The notes under the pieces: generated by a model
Database searches by the model: none
What the model was told of the DNA's origin: nothing
The model's input: the letters and a program-made list of their open reading frames with translations, nothing else
Shown: positions 37,819-46,516 of the stretch, piece after piece
How positions within the stretch are numbered: the stretch's first letter is position 1
Layout of the letters: each line of letters begins with the position of its first letter
DNA from: Acinetobacter sp. S54
GTDB taxonomy: Bacteria > Pseudomonadota > Gammaproteobacteria > Pseudomonadales > Moraxellaceae
Direction: 5' to 3'
NCBI RefSeq assembly: GCF_016624945.1
Contig: NZ_JACVUI010000011.1
Location: 1 to 64,000, forward strand
DNA length: 64,000 nucleotides
Program-made: the position numbers and the translations under genes

Positions 37819-38664
37819 TTATGCCTTAAATTGAACCTGTAAATTATCAATAAGACGCGTTGAACCTAACTTCGCAGCCGCAAACAAAACAATATCCTGA
37901 TCAAATATTTCAACTGGCTGCAAATTCGGTTGACGTGCCTCGACATAGTCCACAACAAAGCCTGCATTTGTCAATTGCGCTCTGATAGTTTGTAGCACCT
38001 CAGCTAATGCAATACCTGCGTGCAGCTCTTTTTCTGCCTGTTTGAGTGACTGGTAAATAATGGGTGCTGTTTTACGTTGTTCTTCGGTTAGATAACTATT
38101 GCGTGAACTTAATGCCAGACCATCTTCAGCACGAGCGATAGACACACCAATCACTTCAACAGGAATGTTTAAATCTTTGACCAACTGACGAATGACAGCC
38201 AATTGCTGATAATCTTTTTGACCAAAAAAAGCAAAATTAGGCTGTACAATATTAAACAGTTTGGTTACAACCACTGCGACCCCATCAAAATGACCTGGTC
38301 GTGATTGACCACATAAATCATTGGTAATACCACCCACACTAATATTGGTCAGACGGGGTTGTTTACCATACATCTGATCGACAGTGGGTGCAAAAATAAT
38401 GTCACACCCTACATCTGCCAATAAATGGCTGTCTTGCTCCAGCGTACGGGGATAGCTCTCAAAGTCTTCGCCTTCACCAAACTGGATTGGATTAACAAAA
38501 ATACTGACTACGACCACATCGCAGAGTTTTTTTGCCTCACGCACCAGGTTCAGATGTCCTTGATGCAAATTCCCCATCGTTGGCACAAAACCAATACTTT
38601 TACGTGCAGCACGAGCAGCTTGTAAAGATGCCGCCAATCCCTGAATGGTTGTTTCTGTTTTCAT
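37819..38664 (-). CDS. panC: pantothenate synthetase
   Basis: The 281-residue enzyme joins pantoate and beta-alanine with ATP to make pantothenate. It shows the nucleotidyl-transferase motifs [17 protein letters not shown] and [27 protein letters not shown] and ALSSRNSYL. It starts 3 bases after panB and is the second pantothenate gene of the operon. Confidence 0.96.
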   Translation of the reverse strand: MKTETTIQGLAASLQAARAARKSIGFVPTMGNLHQGHLNLVREAKKLCDVVVVSIFVNPIQFGEGEDFESYPRTLEQDSHLLADVGCDIIFAPTVDQMYGKQPRLTNISVGGITNDLCGQSRPGHFDGVAVVVTKLFNIVQPNFAFFGQKDYQQLAVIRQLVKDLNIPVEVIGVSIARAEDGLALSSRNSYLTEEQRKTAPIIYQSLKQAEKELHAGIALAEVLQTIRAQLTNAGFVVDYVEARQPNLQPVEIFDQDIVLFAAAKLGSTRLIDNLQVQFKA

Positions 38665-38667
38665 GAG

Positions 38668-39480
38668 TTATAACTCGACCTGAAAAGTATGTTCTGCTGC
38701 CGGGAAAGATTGGTCTTGTACAGCTGCATGGTAAGCTTTAAACGCATCCACAATTGCAGTTTCACCTGATTGTTCCTTCATAAAATTGCGTACAAATCGT
38801 GCAACACGTCCGAACGTCAAACCCAGCATATCTTGTACAACCAATACCTGACCATCAGTTTGATTGCCTGCCCCGATCCCGATCACGGGTGTATCAGGAA
38901 ATAGTTCAGCAATTTCCTGACCTAATTGTGCGGGTACACATTCCAGCAATAAAACCGCAGCTCCAGCATTTACCACCGCAGTACAGTCAGCAATCAGCTG
39001 ATTCGCTGCTTCACGGGTTTTTGCTTGCAATTTATAACCACCAAACACATGGACTGATTGTGGCGTTAAACCCAAATGCACACAAACTGGAATACCATTT
39101 TGTGTCAAAACACGTACAGATTCACTCAGCCATGCGCCGCCTTCAATTTTGATCATTTGTGCACCAGCCTGCATGACTTTTTTAGCACTTTGCAAAGCAT
39201 CATTTAAGGTCGCATAACTCATAAAAGGCAAATCGGTCATAATAAAGGCATGACTGTTACCACGGCGTACCGCTGCGGTATGATAAGCCATATCTTCCAC
39301 CGTCACAGGCAAAGTAGAGTCGTGCCCTTGGATTGCCATTCCCAGAGAATCACCAATCAAAATTGAATCAATTTGAGCAAGTTCCATCGCTTTGGCCATG
39401 CTTGCATCGTAGCAGGTCAAGCAGGAAAACTTACGTCCTTCGCTTTTAAATTTTCTTAAGTCACTTAGACTAATCATCAT
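38668..39480 (-). CDS. panB: 3-methyl-2-oxobutanoate hydroxymethyltransferase
   Basis: This enzyme of about 270 residues uses methylene-tetrahydrofolate to make ketopantoate. Signatures are SCLTCYDASMAKAME, ILIGDSLGMAIQGHDSTLPV, and KIEGGAW. AGAGG lies 5 bases before the first of two consecutive ATGs (39480, 39477); the in-frame ATG at 39495 lies within that site and is unlikely. The folate-synthesis gene folK directly upstream makes functional sense because PanB consumes a folate cofactor. Confidence 0.95.
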   Translation of the reverse strand: MMISLSDLRKFKSEGRKFSCLTCYDASMAKAMELAQIDSILIGDSLGMAIQGHDSTLPVTVEDMAYHTAAVRRGNSHAFIMTDLPFMSYATLNDALQSAKKVMQAGAQMIKIEGGAWLSESVRVLTQNGIPVCVHLGLTPQSVHVFGGYKLQAKTREAANQLIADCTAVVNAGAAVLLLECVPAQLGQEIAELFPDTPVIGIGAGNQTDGQVLVVQDMLGLTFGRVARFVRNFMKEQSGETAIVDAFKAYHAAVQDQSFPAAEHTFQVEL

Positions 39481-39512
39481 GATGTCCTCTATCAACCTAC
39501 CAAACTGGCAGA

Positions 39513-40001
39513 TTATTTTTCAACCCAGTTACTATCCGCGACAACAGTTAAAGACGGATGTTTTACAAGCTCTAAATCTTTTAGCTTCTGACCTTTAACC
39601 ACAAGGTCGGTATCAATATCAAGTAACGGTACAATGACAAAATCACGTTCAAGTAGTCCACTATGCGGCACAATCAAACGCTCATTCTGAATCTGCTCTT
39701 CAGCATAAATCAATAAATCAAGATCCAGAGTACGCTCACCCCAGCGGCGTAGACGCACTCTGCCCGCTTCTTGTTCAATAGCCTGTAATTGATCAAGTAG
39801 ATCTAAAGGGGATAACAAGGTTATTAATTGCGCTGCCGCATTATAATAATGAGGTTGATCCTGCGGGCCCATGGGAGGGCTTTGGTAAAGTCGTGAAACC
39901 TCAACCTGTCCCAGATCCTTTAAGCGTTTGACCGCATATTGGAGAATCTGACGCGACTCTCCTAGATTACTTCCCATTCCAATATACGTGACAAAACTCA
40001 T
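39513..40001 (-). CDS. folK: HPPK, 2-amino-4-hydroxy-6-hydroxymethyldihydropteridine pyrophosphokinase
   Basis: The 162-residue folate-pathway enzyme transfers pyrophosphate from ATP to the pterin. It begins VTYIGMGSNLGESRQIL and contains RLRRWGERTLDLDLLIYAEE with the metal-binding DLD. Its ATG overlaps the pcnB stop codon by four bases, the usual pcnB-folK arrangement. Confidence 0.95.
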   Translation of the reverse strand: MSFVTYIGMGSNLGESRQILQYAVKRLKDLGQVEVSRLYQSPPMGPQDQPHYYNAAAQLITLLSPLDLLDQLQAIEQEAGRVRLRRWGERTLDLDLLIYAEEQIQNERLIVPHSGLLERDFVIVPLLDIDTDLVVKGQKLKDLELVKHPSLTVVADSNWVEK

Positions 40002-41452
40002 TGAGTCGGCCCAAAAACAACCTGACTTAAATCGCGTTTCACTCGTTTGCGTTTCATGATTGGCTGATCTGTGCTCATATTTTCAGATGCAGACTCAGAA
40101 ATACGTCCAGCATTGTCCTTATTCCGTGTCTGATCACGGCGAGCGCGTCGGCTGCGTGGTTCTGGTACATTGACCAGCGGTTCAATTTCTGCAACGACCT
40201 CTTTCGACTCAACCCATTCTGTATTCTGCTTACGACGTGTTTTCGCACGCTGTCGATTATATTGGCTAATGGCAATTTCTTTTTCATCACTGGAAAGTGA
40301 TTGATAATGATCCCACCACTGTCCCATACCTTGTGTTGAATCATCGCCAGATTTTTCACGGAGCAATAAAAAGTCAAAACCTGCACGAAAACGCGCATGT
40401 CCTGCCAATGCTTCGATTTGCTGCGGTTTAGGATTAAGCAAACGTACCTGCATTTCCCAAACTTCACGAATAAAGGTTTCTGCAAAACGTGGAATAACCG
40501 TACGAGTTGCCTGACGCTTAAGCACATCCAAGCCTGCCTGCGCACGAGCTTCAGCAGGAACAACACCTTTGGATTGATAAAAGTCACAACGTTCTAAAAA
40601 AGGTTTCCACAACAATACAGCATAGAAAAATGCAGGATTAATCGTTTTACCAATCTGAATCCGCTGATCAGTATTTTTCGCTGCGCGTTCAATAAATTTG
40701 CTGATATCAGGTTTAATATCTGCAAATAATTGCTTCCAGATATTAAACTCAATGAGCATGGGTAGAACACGAGCCAAATGCCCCATAGTAAAGAGTTTCT
40801 GCGATTCGTCATACAAACGGTGTGGTGATACATCACGCAAAAGCTGTGTCATTTCAACATCAAAGATTTTTAAGATGTCAGGATCAATATCAAAATTTAA
40901 TTTAGCAGCAAAACGTAATGTACGCAGCATACGTACAGGATCTTCTTCAAAACGTTGTTTTGGATCACCCAATAGCCGAAGCGTTTTATTTTTTACATCA
41001 GAAATGGCATCACAAAAATCCAGCACGATGCCTTTACGCGGCTGATAATATAACGTATTGATCGAGAAATCACGTCGAGCAAAGTCTTGCTCAATGGTGC
41101 CCCAGTTATTATCACGCAGAATCATGCCAGAAGTACTAGTCACCGCTTTTTTCGGCGGAGCTCGGAACGTTGCAACTTCAATCAGCTCTCGTCCAGAATA
41201 GACATGTGCCAACTCAAAACGTCGTCCAATAATACGACAACGTCGTCCAAAAACTTCTTTCACCTGAGCAGGTGTGGCATTAGTGACGGCATCAAAATCT
41301 TTAGGATTCAGGCCTAACATTAGATCCCTGACTCCACCACCGACAATATAAGCCTCATAACCAGCTTTGGTCAGACTATCGATCACATCTAGGATAGAAG
41401 AAGGAAGTTGCGTTGTAGATAAACCACATTTTGACGCGCGCAAAGTTTGCAA
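39998..41452 (-). CDS. pcnB: poly(A) polymerase I
   Basis: This 484-residue enzyme adds poly(A) tails to RNA 3' ends and promotes decay. The nucleotidyl-transferase signature is IVGGGVRDLMLGLNPKDFDA, followed by the tRNA-nucleotidyltransferase-like FARRDFSINTLYY and RFEEDPVRMLRTLRFAAKL. A basic C-terminal tail (RSRRARRDQTRNKDN and MKRKRVKRDL) is typical of PcnB and separates it from CCA-adding enzymes. It starts at TTG, with AGGAG 10 bases upstream. Confidence 0.92.
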   Translation of the reverse strand: MQTLRASKCGLSTTQLPSSILDVIDSLTKAGYEAYIVGGGVRDLMLGLNPKDFDAVTNATPAQVKEVFGRRCRIIGRRFELAHVYSGRELIEVATFRAPPKKAVTSTSGMILRDNNWGTIEQDFARRDFSINTLYYQPRKGIVLDFCDAISDVKNKTLRLLGDPKQRFEEDPVRMLRTLRFAAKLNFDIDPDILKIFDVEMTQLLRDVSPHRLYDESQKLFTMGHLARVLPMLIEFNIWKQLFADIKPDISKFIERAAKNTDQRIQIGKTINPAFFYAVLLWKPFLERCDFYQSKGVVPAEARAQAGLDVLKRQATRTVIPRFAETFIREVWEMQVRLLNPKPQQIEALAGHARFRAGFDFLLLREKSGDDSTQGMGQWWDHYQSLSSDEKEIAISQYNRQRAKTRRKQNTEWVESKEVVAEIEPLVNVPEPRSRRARRDQTRNKDNAGRISESASENMSTDQPIMKRKRVKRDLSQVVFGPTQ

Positions 41453-41582
41453 AAGACGCTGTCTCCTACGTCTGAACGTAAATGATAAGATGCGCTAATC
41501 ATATCTCTAACCCGACTAAAGGGCAATTTGATTCTCTCAATGATTAGGCACTTAGCTCACAAATCTTGTTAAACCTTTGGCA

Positions 41583-42017
41583 TTATAAACGAAGACTTGA
41601 TTTGTTTTTTTCAATAAATTTTGGCCCAATGCCTTTAATATTGAGCAAATCTTCTACCGTTTTAAATTGACCATTCTGGTTACGATAGTCCACGATTGCC
41701 TGCGCTTTTTTTACCCCAATGCCATTGAGTTGTTGGAGTTGCTGAGCCGTAGCAGTGTTAATATTAATCTTATTGCTCAAATTTTGAATCGTACTATTTT
41801 TAGAAGTACTATTTTTTGAGACATCTTTTTGTAAAGTAGGTTTTCCCAGATAATAGTCCGCTGAAGATGACGCACCTAAGCGCTGATCATGGGCTTGTTG
41901 CTGAGTTTTCCATGAGTGATAGGACTGATCAAATTGTTGCGCATAACTTAAACTTGAAAAAAAGCATAAAATACCTGCTTGTATCCAATATGCACAAAGC
42001 TGTCGTAGTGTAATCAT
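41583..42017 (-). CDS. comEA: ComEA-family helix-hairpin-helix DNA-binding protein
   Basis: The 144-residue exported protein has a signal peptide (residues 1-26, ending SLSYA), a low-complexity linker and a C-terminal double helix-hairpin-helix (INTATAQQLQQLNGIGVKKA and FKTVEDLLNIKGIG). ComEA binds incoming DNA in the periplasm during natural transformation, a trait well known in Acinetobacter. It starts one base after mazG. The symbol is based on domain layout. Confidence 0.78.
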   Translation of the reverse strand: MITLRQLCAYWIQAGILCFFSSLSYAQQFDQSYHSWKTQQQAHDQRLGASSSADYYLGKPTLQKDVSKNSTSKNSTIQNLSNKININTATAQQLQQLNGIGVKKAQAIVDYRNQNGQFKTVEDLLNIKGIGPKFIEKNKSSLRL

Positions 42018-42018
42018 A

Positions 42019-42792
42019 TTATAAAGACCTAGATTTTAATTGTTGTTTCGCTTGATTCCAGAGCGAATCCATTTCTTGTAGACTCATATCTTCTAAAGTT
42101 TTTTGTTGTAAAGTTGCTTGTTGCTCAATATAAGCAAAACGTTGTCTAAACTTAAAAATCGTCCCCAAAAGTGCAGATTCGCTGGACAGACCAAGTTTAC
42201 GCCCAACATTGACCAGAGAAAATAGGCAATCTCCAAATTCTTCATTTATTTCATCGAATTGTTGTGATTGAAGTGCGTGTTCCAATTCTCCCAGTTCCTC
42301 TTTCAATTTGCCATAAGCATCGTCAACTGTCTCAAAATCAAATCCCAATTTCGCTGCTTTCTTTTGAATCTCCTGTGCCTGATCGAGTCCAGAACCGTGT
42401 TTAACCTCATCTAAATGGGACTTTGGTTTATCTTTTTTTTCTTGTTGCTTAATGTCTTGCCATAGCTCATTTACTTCATCAGGACTTAAGGCCGAAAATT
42501 TTTCAGGCTGAAAAACATGGGGATGTCGGCGAATCATCTTTTCACTAATGGCATTAACCACATCCTGAAAATCAAAAGAACCTTGTTCACTATACATTTG
42601 TGCCTGAAAAACGACTTGCAACAGCAAGTCACCCAGTTCATCACGAATTTCATCGAGCTTGCCTTCACGAACCGCAGCTTCAACCTCATAAGCTTCTTCG
42701 ATTGCATATTTGGTCAAACTTAATGGAGTTTGCTCACGATCCCACGGACATTTTTCACGTAACTCGCGCATGATATTTAATAGTTGTTCCAT
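42019..42792 (-). CDS. mazG: nucleoside triphosphate pyrophosphohydrolase MazG
   Basis: The 257-residue enzyme hydrolyses (d)NTPs to monophosphates. Two MazG repeats are seen: the first with CPWDREQTPLSLTKYAIEEAYE and DELGDLLLQVVFQAQM, the second with KLKEELGELEHAL and EEFGDCLFSLVNVGRKL. The metal-binding EExxE/ExxD patterns are kept in both. GAGG precedes the ATG. Confidence 0.93.
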   Translation of the reverse strand: MEQLLNIMRELREKCPWDREQTPLSLTKYAIEEAYEVEAAVREGKLDEIRDELGDLLLQVVFQAQMYSEQGSFDFQDVVNAISEKMIRRHPHVFQPEKFSALSPDEVNELWQDIKQQEKKDKPKSHLDEVKHGSGLDQAQEIQKKAAKLGFDFETVDDAYGKLKEELGELEHALQSQQFDEINEEFGDCLFSLVNVGRKLGLSSESALLGTIFKFRQRFAYIEQQATLQQKTLEDMSLQEMDSLWNQAKQQLKSRSL

Positions 42793-42908
42793 GTTTCATT
42801 CCTCGGCAGAGCATCGCAGTAGATTTATTTCGAAAGCAGATTTGTTATGATGTGAATAGAACGCATTAAAATCCGCGTCATTTTTTAACAAAAACAAATG
42901 AGAAAAAT

Positions 42909-43697
42909 ATGGCTCAAAGTATCCTGATTACAGGTGCAGCTCAAGGGATTGGAGCTGAAATTGCACGAACTTTTTATCAACAAGGCTACCTAGTGGGTAT
43001 TTTTGATATTAATGAGATTCAGAGTCAAAAACTAGCTAAGGAATTAGGTCCACGCGCTTTTGCAGGCTATTTGAATGTCAGTGATTATGGTAACTGGCAA
43101 GCTGCCCTACAACAGTTTGTGCAGTGGGCTGGCGAATTAAATATTCTGGTGAATAATGCGGGTATTCTTTACTCAGGTGCATTTGAACAGACCCCAATAG
43201 AATCACATCAGCGAACCATCGATATTAATGTCAAAGGCGTGCTGAATGGTTGTCACGCCGCTTTGCCTTATTTAAAACAGACCTCTTTTGCCCGTATTAT
43301 CAATCTGTCTTCGGCCTCTGCCATTTATGGGCAAGCAGATCTAAGCTCATATTCAGCTAGTAAATTTGCGGTACGAGGGCTGACTGAAGCTTTAGACGTC
43401 GAATGGCAAAAATATGGCATTCGGGTTTTAGATGTTATGCCATTATTTGTACAAACCGCGATGGTTAAAAATATGGATGCAGGCAGCATTCAAAATATGG
43501 GCGTAAATTTAAGTCCATCTGATGTTGCTGCACAAGTATTAAAGCTTGCACAACAGAAAGATCATTTTTTTCGAGTAACTCATACGCCCATTGGTTTAAA
43601 AGCTAAATTTTTGTATCAGTTGTCCGCCATAAGCCCACAATTTTTGAATCGTTTTAGCAACTTAATGATTAGTCGAAAAAAGAATGAATCTAGATAA
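42909..43697 (+). CDS. SDR-family oxidoreductase
   Basis: The 262-residue short-chain dehydrogenase has the cofactor motif TGAAQGIGAEIA, NNAG (LVNNAGILYSG), catalytic Ser in LSSASAIYG and YSASK (YxxxK). The C-terminal region is more hydrophobic than usual (LKAKFLYQLSAISPQ), as in SDRs acting on lipophilic substrates. The substrate is unknown. Confidence 0.88.
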   Translation: MAQSILITGAAQGIGAEIARTFYQQGYLVGIFDINEIQSQKLAKELGPRAFAGYLNVSDYGNWQAALQQFVQWAGELNILVNNAGILYSGAFEQTPIESHQRTIDINVKGVLNGCHAALPYLKQTSFARIINLSSASAIYGQADLSSYSASKFAVRGLTEALDVEWQKYGIRVLDVMPLFVQTAMVKNMDAGSIQNMGVNLSPSDVAAQVLKLAQQKDHFFRVTHTPIGLKAKFLYQLSAISPQFLNRFSNLMISRKKNESR

Positions 43698-43789
43698 TAA
43701 ACATTCTACGATTATCATTAATCCCATGTTTTAGGTAGAAGCTGGATTATTTGCTATAGTGCAATTTCAGCCTCAATACGCCTTTTATC

Positions 43790-45232
43790 ATGCATTTCAA
43801 TTCACGTTATCCTGACCTAAATCCAAAGCTTTATCATCAACAGGCACCTGTACCGCTTCAAGGTGCTACCGCAGGCCACTTTAATGCCGAGCTGGCTGAT
43901 GATTTACAATGGTCTGAACAAGATAAACAGCGTTGGATTGACATCTGCAGCGGACAACAAACTTTTACTGAATTCCCGCCTTTGGCAATGGTCTATGCGG
44001 GCCACCAATTTGGGCAATGGGCGGGTCAACTGGGCGATGGTCGAGGCTTATTAATCGCACAAATACTAAATCATTCAGGCCAAACGATCGATTTACATTT
44101 AAAAGGGGCTGGTTTAACACCCTATTCACGTATGGGCGATGGGCGTGCGGTTTTACGTTCTGTTATTCGTGAATACTTAGCTGGACATGCTTTAAATAGT
44201 TTAAATATTCCATCAAGTAATGCAGTCGGGTTTACGACCTCTCGTCAGGGTATACAACGTGAAAAGTTGGAACAAGGGGCTATGTTATTACGCAGTTCGG
44301 ATTGTCATATTCGTTTAGGGCATTTTGAATGGATCAATCAATACGCACCTGAATTACTCACAGAATTTACTCAAAAATGTATCGAATGGCATTATCCAGA
44401 AGCATTAGAAACTGAATACCCCGTCCTGACCTTTGCCCAAGGCGTAATTAAAAATACAGCAAAAATGATAGCACAATGGCAATTGGTTGGATTTGCTCAT
44501 GGGGTTATGAATACAGATAATTTAAATATCACAGGTTCTACTTTAGATTTTGGTCCATACGGTTTTATGGAGCGGTTTCGCCCTAACTGGATCAACAACC
44601 ATTCAGACCATCAAGGTCGTTATGCGTATCAAAACCAACCGAGCATCGCGCATTGGAACTTATGGATGTGGCTGAATAATTTGATTCCATTGGCAAAACC
44701 AGAAGATAAGGAAGCGTTTAAACAGCAATTGGCCGATTGTCTGGAACATTTTGAACCGACTTTTTTAGAAACTTATACCCAAGGTTTATGTAAAAAAATG
44801 GGGCTTCCGAATTTTCATAAGGATAGTTTCGATTGTGGTATGGCTTTTTTACGCATCCTCCAAAGTGAACAACTTGACTACACTCAAAGTTTTTTACGAT
44901 TGCAAAATCAGCAATACAAGGCGCTTCGTGATGATTGCCTAGATATTCGACAGTTTGATGATTTTTTACAACTTTATCATGGTATTCGTGAACATCAGAA
45001 TACCGAACAGCTCAATACCCAAATGCAAAAAGCCAATCCCATTTATATTCTAAGAAATCATATGGCGCAAAAAGCCATCGAGCAAGCTGAACAAGGTGAC
45101 TTCAGTGAAGTCGAACGGTTATTTACTTTGCTTCGTCATCCGTTTACCTCACAACCTGAACTAGAACGGCCTGAAGATTTAGTACCCTTGCCAAATGATG
45201 TACCAGAAGTGATGGTAAGTTGTTCATCTTAA
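43790..45232 (+). CDS. selO: protein adenylyltransferase SelO (YdiU)
   Basis: This 480-residue pseudokinase transfers AMP from ATP to protein hydroxyl groups. Family features include FPPLAMVYAGHQFGQWAGQL, GDGRGLLIAQ, LKGAGLTPYSRMGDGRAVLR and GFAHGVMNTDNLNITG with the Asp-Asn pair. It ends in CSS; many SelO proteins carry a C-terminal selenocysteine or cysteine, and here an ordinary Cys precedes two serines. Confidence 0.93.
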   Translation: MHFNSRYPDLNPKLYHQQAPVPLQGATAGHFNAELADDLQWSEQDKQRWIDICSGQQTFTEFPPLAMVYAGHQFGQWAGQLGDGRGLLIAQILNHSGQTIDLHLKGAGLTPYSRMGDGRAVLRSVIREYLAGHALNSLNIPSSNAVGFTTSRQGIQREKLEQGAMLLRSSDCHIRLGHFEWINQYAPELLTEFTQKCIEWHYPEALETEYPVLTFAQGVIKNTAKMIAQWQLVGFAHGVMNTDNLNITGSTLDFGPYGFMERFRPNWINNHSDHQGRYAYQNQPSIAHWNLWMWLNNLIPLAKPEDKEAFKQQLADCLEHFEPTFLETYTQGLCKKMGLPNFHKDSFDCGMAFLRILQSEQLDYTQSFLRLQNQQYKALRDDCLDIRQFDDFLQLYHGIREHQNTEQLNTQMQKANPIYILRNHMAQKAIEQAEQGDFSEVERLFTLLRHPFTSQPELERPEDLVPLPNDVPEVMVSCSS

Positions 45233-45252
45233 AGCATGAAGAATGAGCACAG

Positions 45253-45292
45253 TTATCCCCATTTTCTGTGGATAACACTGTGATTATCCACA
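45253..45292. promoter_or_regulatory. cluster of DnaA-box-like sites
   Basis: TTATCCCCA (45253-45261, one mismatch), TGTGGATAA (45267-45275, perfect, reverse) and TTATCCACA (45284-45292, perfect, forward) lie within 40 bases. The two perfect boxes form an inverted repeat with an 8-base spacer. GGATAACC follows directly. The sites sit between selO and the YjbR gene in a 148-base gap. Binding by DnaA is inferred from consensus only. Confidence 0.55.
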
Positions 45293-45380
45293 GGATAACC
45301 TCAGAGCATCAACTCAGTTTAAACTCTGAAATCCACAATGGTTAAAACTTAACCAAAAAAATCGACTGAAAGAGCTCATC

Positions 45381-45758
45381 ATGAACGCAGCAAAAATTCA
45401 GCAACTTGCTTTAAAAATTGCTTTAGAACAACCGGAAGCCGAGTTATCCCACCCTTTTGGGCCACAATGTAATGTAATTAAAGTCTTTGACAAAATGTTT
45501 ATGCTGACGGGTGAAATCAATCAACAAAAATTCATAAATCTAAAAATTGAGCCAGATCAGGCAGAAGAACTTAAAGAATTATATCCCTCAATTAAAGCAG
45601 GCTATCACATGAATAAAAAACACTGGATCTCAATTTTTGAGGGTCAAAATATTGATGCAGAATTAATTCAAGACTTAGTCAAATCTTCTTATGTTTTGGT
45701 GGTCAGCAAACTTAATAAAACACAAAAAATGCGTTTAAAACTACAGTCTGGCTCATAG
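45381..45758 (+). CDS. MmcQ/YjbR family DNA-binding-like protein
   Basis: The 125-residue protein has the MmcQ/YjbR fold (double-wing, CyaY-like) with the family pattern SHPFGPQCNVIKVFDKMFML, AGYHMNKKHWISIF and a C-terminal LVVSKLNKTQK. The biochemical role of this family is unclear. The gene is isolated, downstream of the DnaA-box cluster. Confidence 0.82.
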   Translation: MNAAKIQQLALKIALEQPEAELSHPFGPQCNVIKVFDKMFMLTGEINQQKFINLKIEPDQAEELKELYPSIKAGYHMNKKHWISIFEGQNIDAELIQDLVKSSYVLVVSKLNKTQKMRLKLQSGS

Positions 45759-45770
45759 CCAGACTGTATT
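45742..45770 (+). terminator. hairpin at the end of the YjbR gene
   Basis: CAGTCTGGCT and AGCCAGACTG flank CAT, overlapping the stop codon region. A TATTAAAAAG tail follows. The stem is strong, the T-run weak. Confidence 0.5.
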
Positions 45771-45823
45771 AAAAAGAGCAGTACTAAAGATTGAAATACT
45801 GCCCCATACGCTTTTATGTACGA

Positions 45824-46510
45824 TTAATCTTCTGGATATTCAAAACGATAGCCTACTCCATAGACGGCCTGAATCCATTCATGACGATTTCCAGTATCCG
45901 CAGCTTCCGTAACTTTGCGACGCAAATTTTTAATATGACTATCAATAACCCGATCTGCTACATCAAAACTATCTGGATTGATATGATCTAAAAGCTGTGC
46001 ACGAGAATAAACCTGCCCTACATGCTCCAAAAAAAGCTCTAACAAGCGGAACTCGGTAGGCGTTAAATTTAAAGATTTTTGTTGATACCAAATTCGTTGC
46101 TGGGCTTTATCAATCCTAAATAAATCATTTTGTTCAGGTTCTGCTTTACGATCTAAACGACGTAATACTGCTTGCACCCGCGCAACCAATTCTTTAGGAC
46201 TAAAAGGTTTACAAACATAATCATCAGCGCCCATATTTAAACCAAGAACACGGTCAATTTCTTCAGTACGTGCCGTCACCATGATTATAGGCAAGTCTGA
46301 CTGTTCCCGAACTTTACGGCAAATAGTCAGGCCATCCATACGAGGCACCATTAAATCTAATACCATTAGGCTAGGTTTACGCTGTAAAAAGCTATCATAG
46401 GCTTCCTGACCATCATGAAACATACTGACTTCAAAACCTGCTGCTTGCAGATAATCACGGACAAGATGAGCCAGTTCAACTTCATCTTCCACCAACATTA
46501 CATGTTTCAT
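45824..46510 (-). CDS. baeR: response regulator BaeR
   Basis: The 228-residue OmpR/PhoB-type regulator has a receiver domain with phospho-acceptor Asp in LMVLDLMVPRMDG and Lys in DYVCKPFSPKEL. A winged-helix DNA-binding domain (LTPTEFRLLELFLEHVGQVY and VIDSHIKNLRRKV) follows. The sequence matches Acinetobacter BaeR, which controls adeAB/adeIJK efflux genes and envelope stress responses. The ATG at 46510 is preferred to TTG at 46516. It directly follows baeS. Confidence 0.9.
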   Translation of the reverse strand: MKHVMLVEDEVELAHLVRDYLQAAGFEVSMFHDGQEAYDSFLQRKPSLMVLDLMVPRMDGLTICRKVREQSDLPIIMVTARTEEIDRVLGLNMGADDYVCKPFSPKELVARVQAVLRRLDRKAEPEQNDLFRIDKAQQRIWYQQKSLNLTPTEFRLLELFLEHVGQVYSRAQLLDHINPDSFDVADRVIDSHIKNLRRKVTEAADTGNRHEWIQAVYGVGYRFEYPED

Positions 46511-46516
46511 CGTCAA

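Noticed and set aside
40075..40587. 170-codon frame antisense-parallel within pcnB
   Set aside because: Shifted-frame shadow of the pcnB coding region with unlikely composition.
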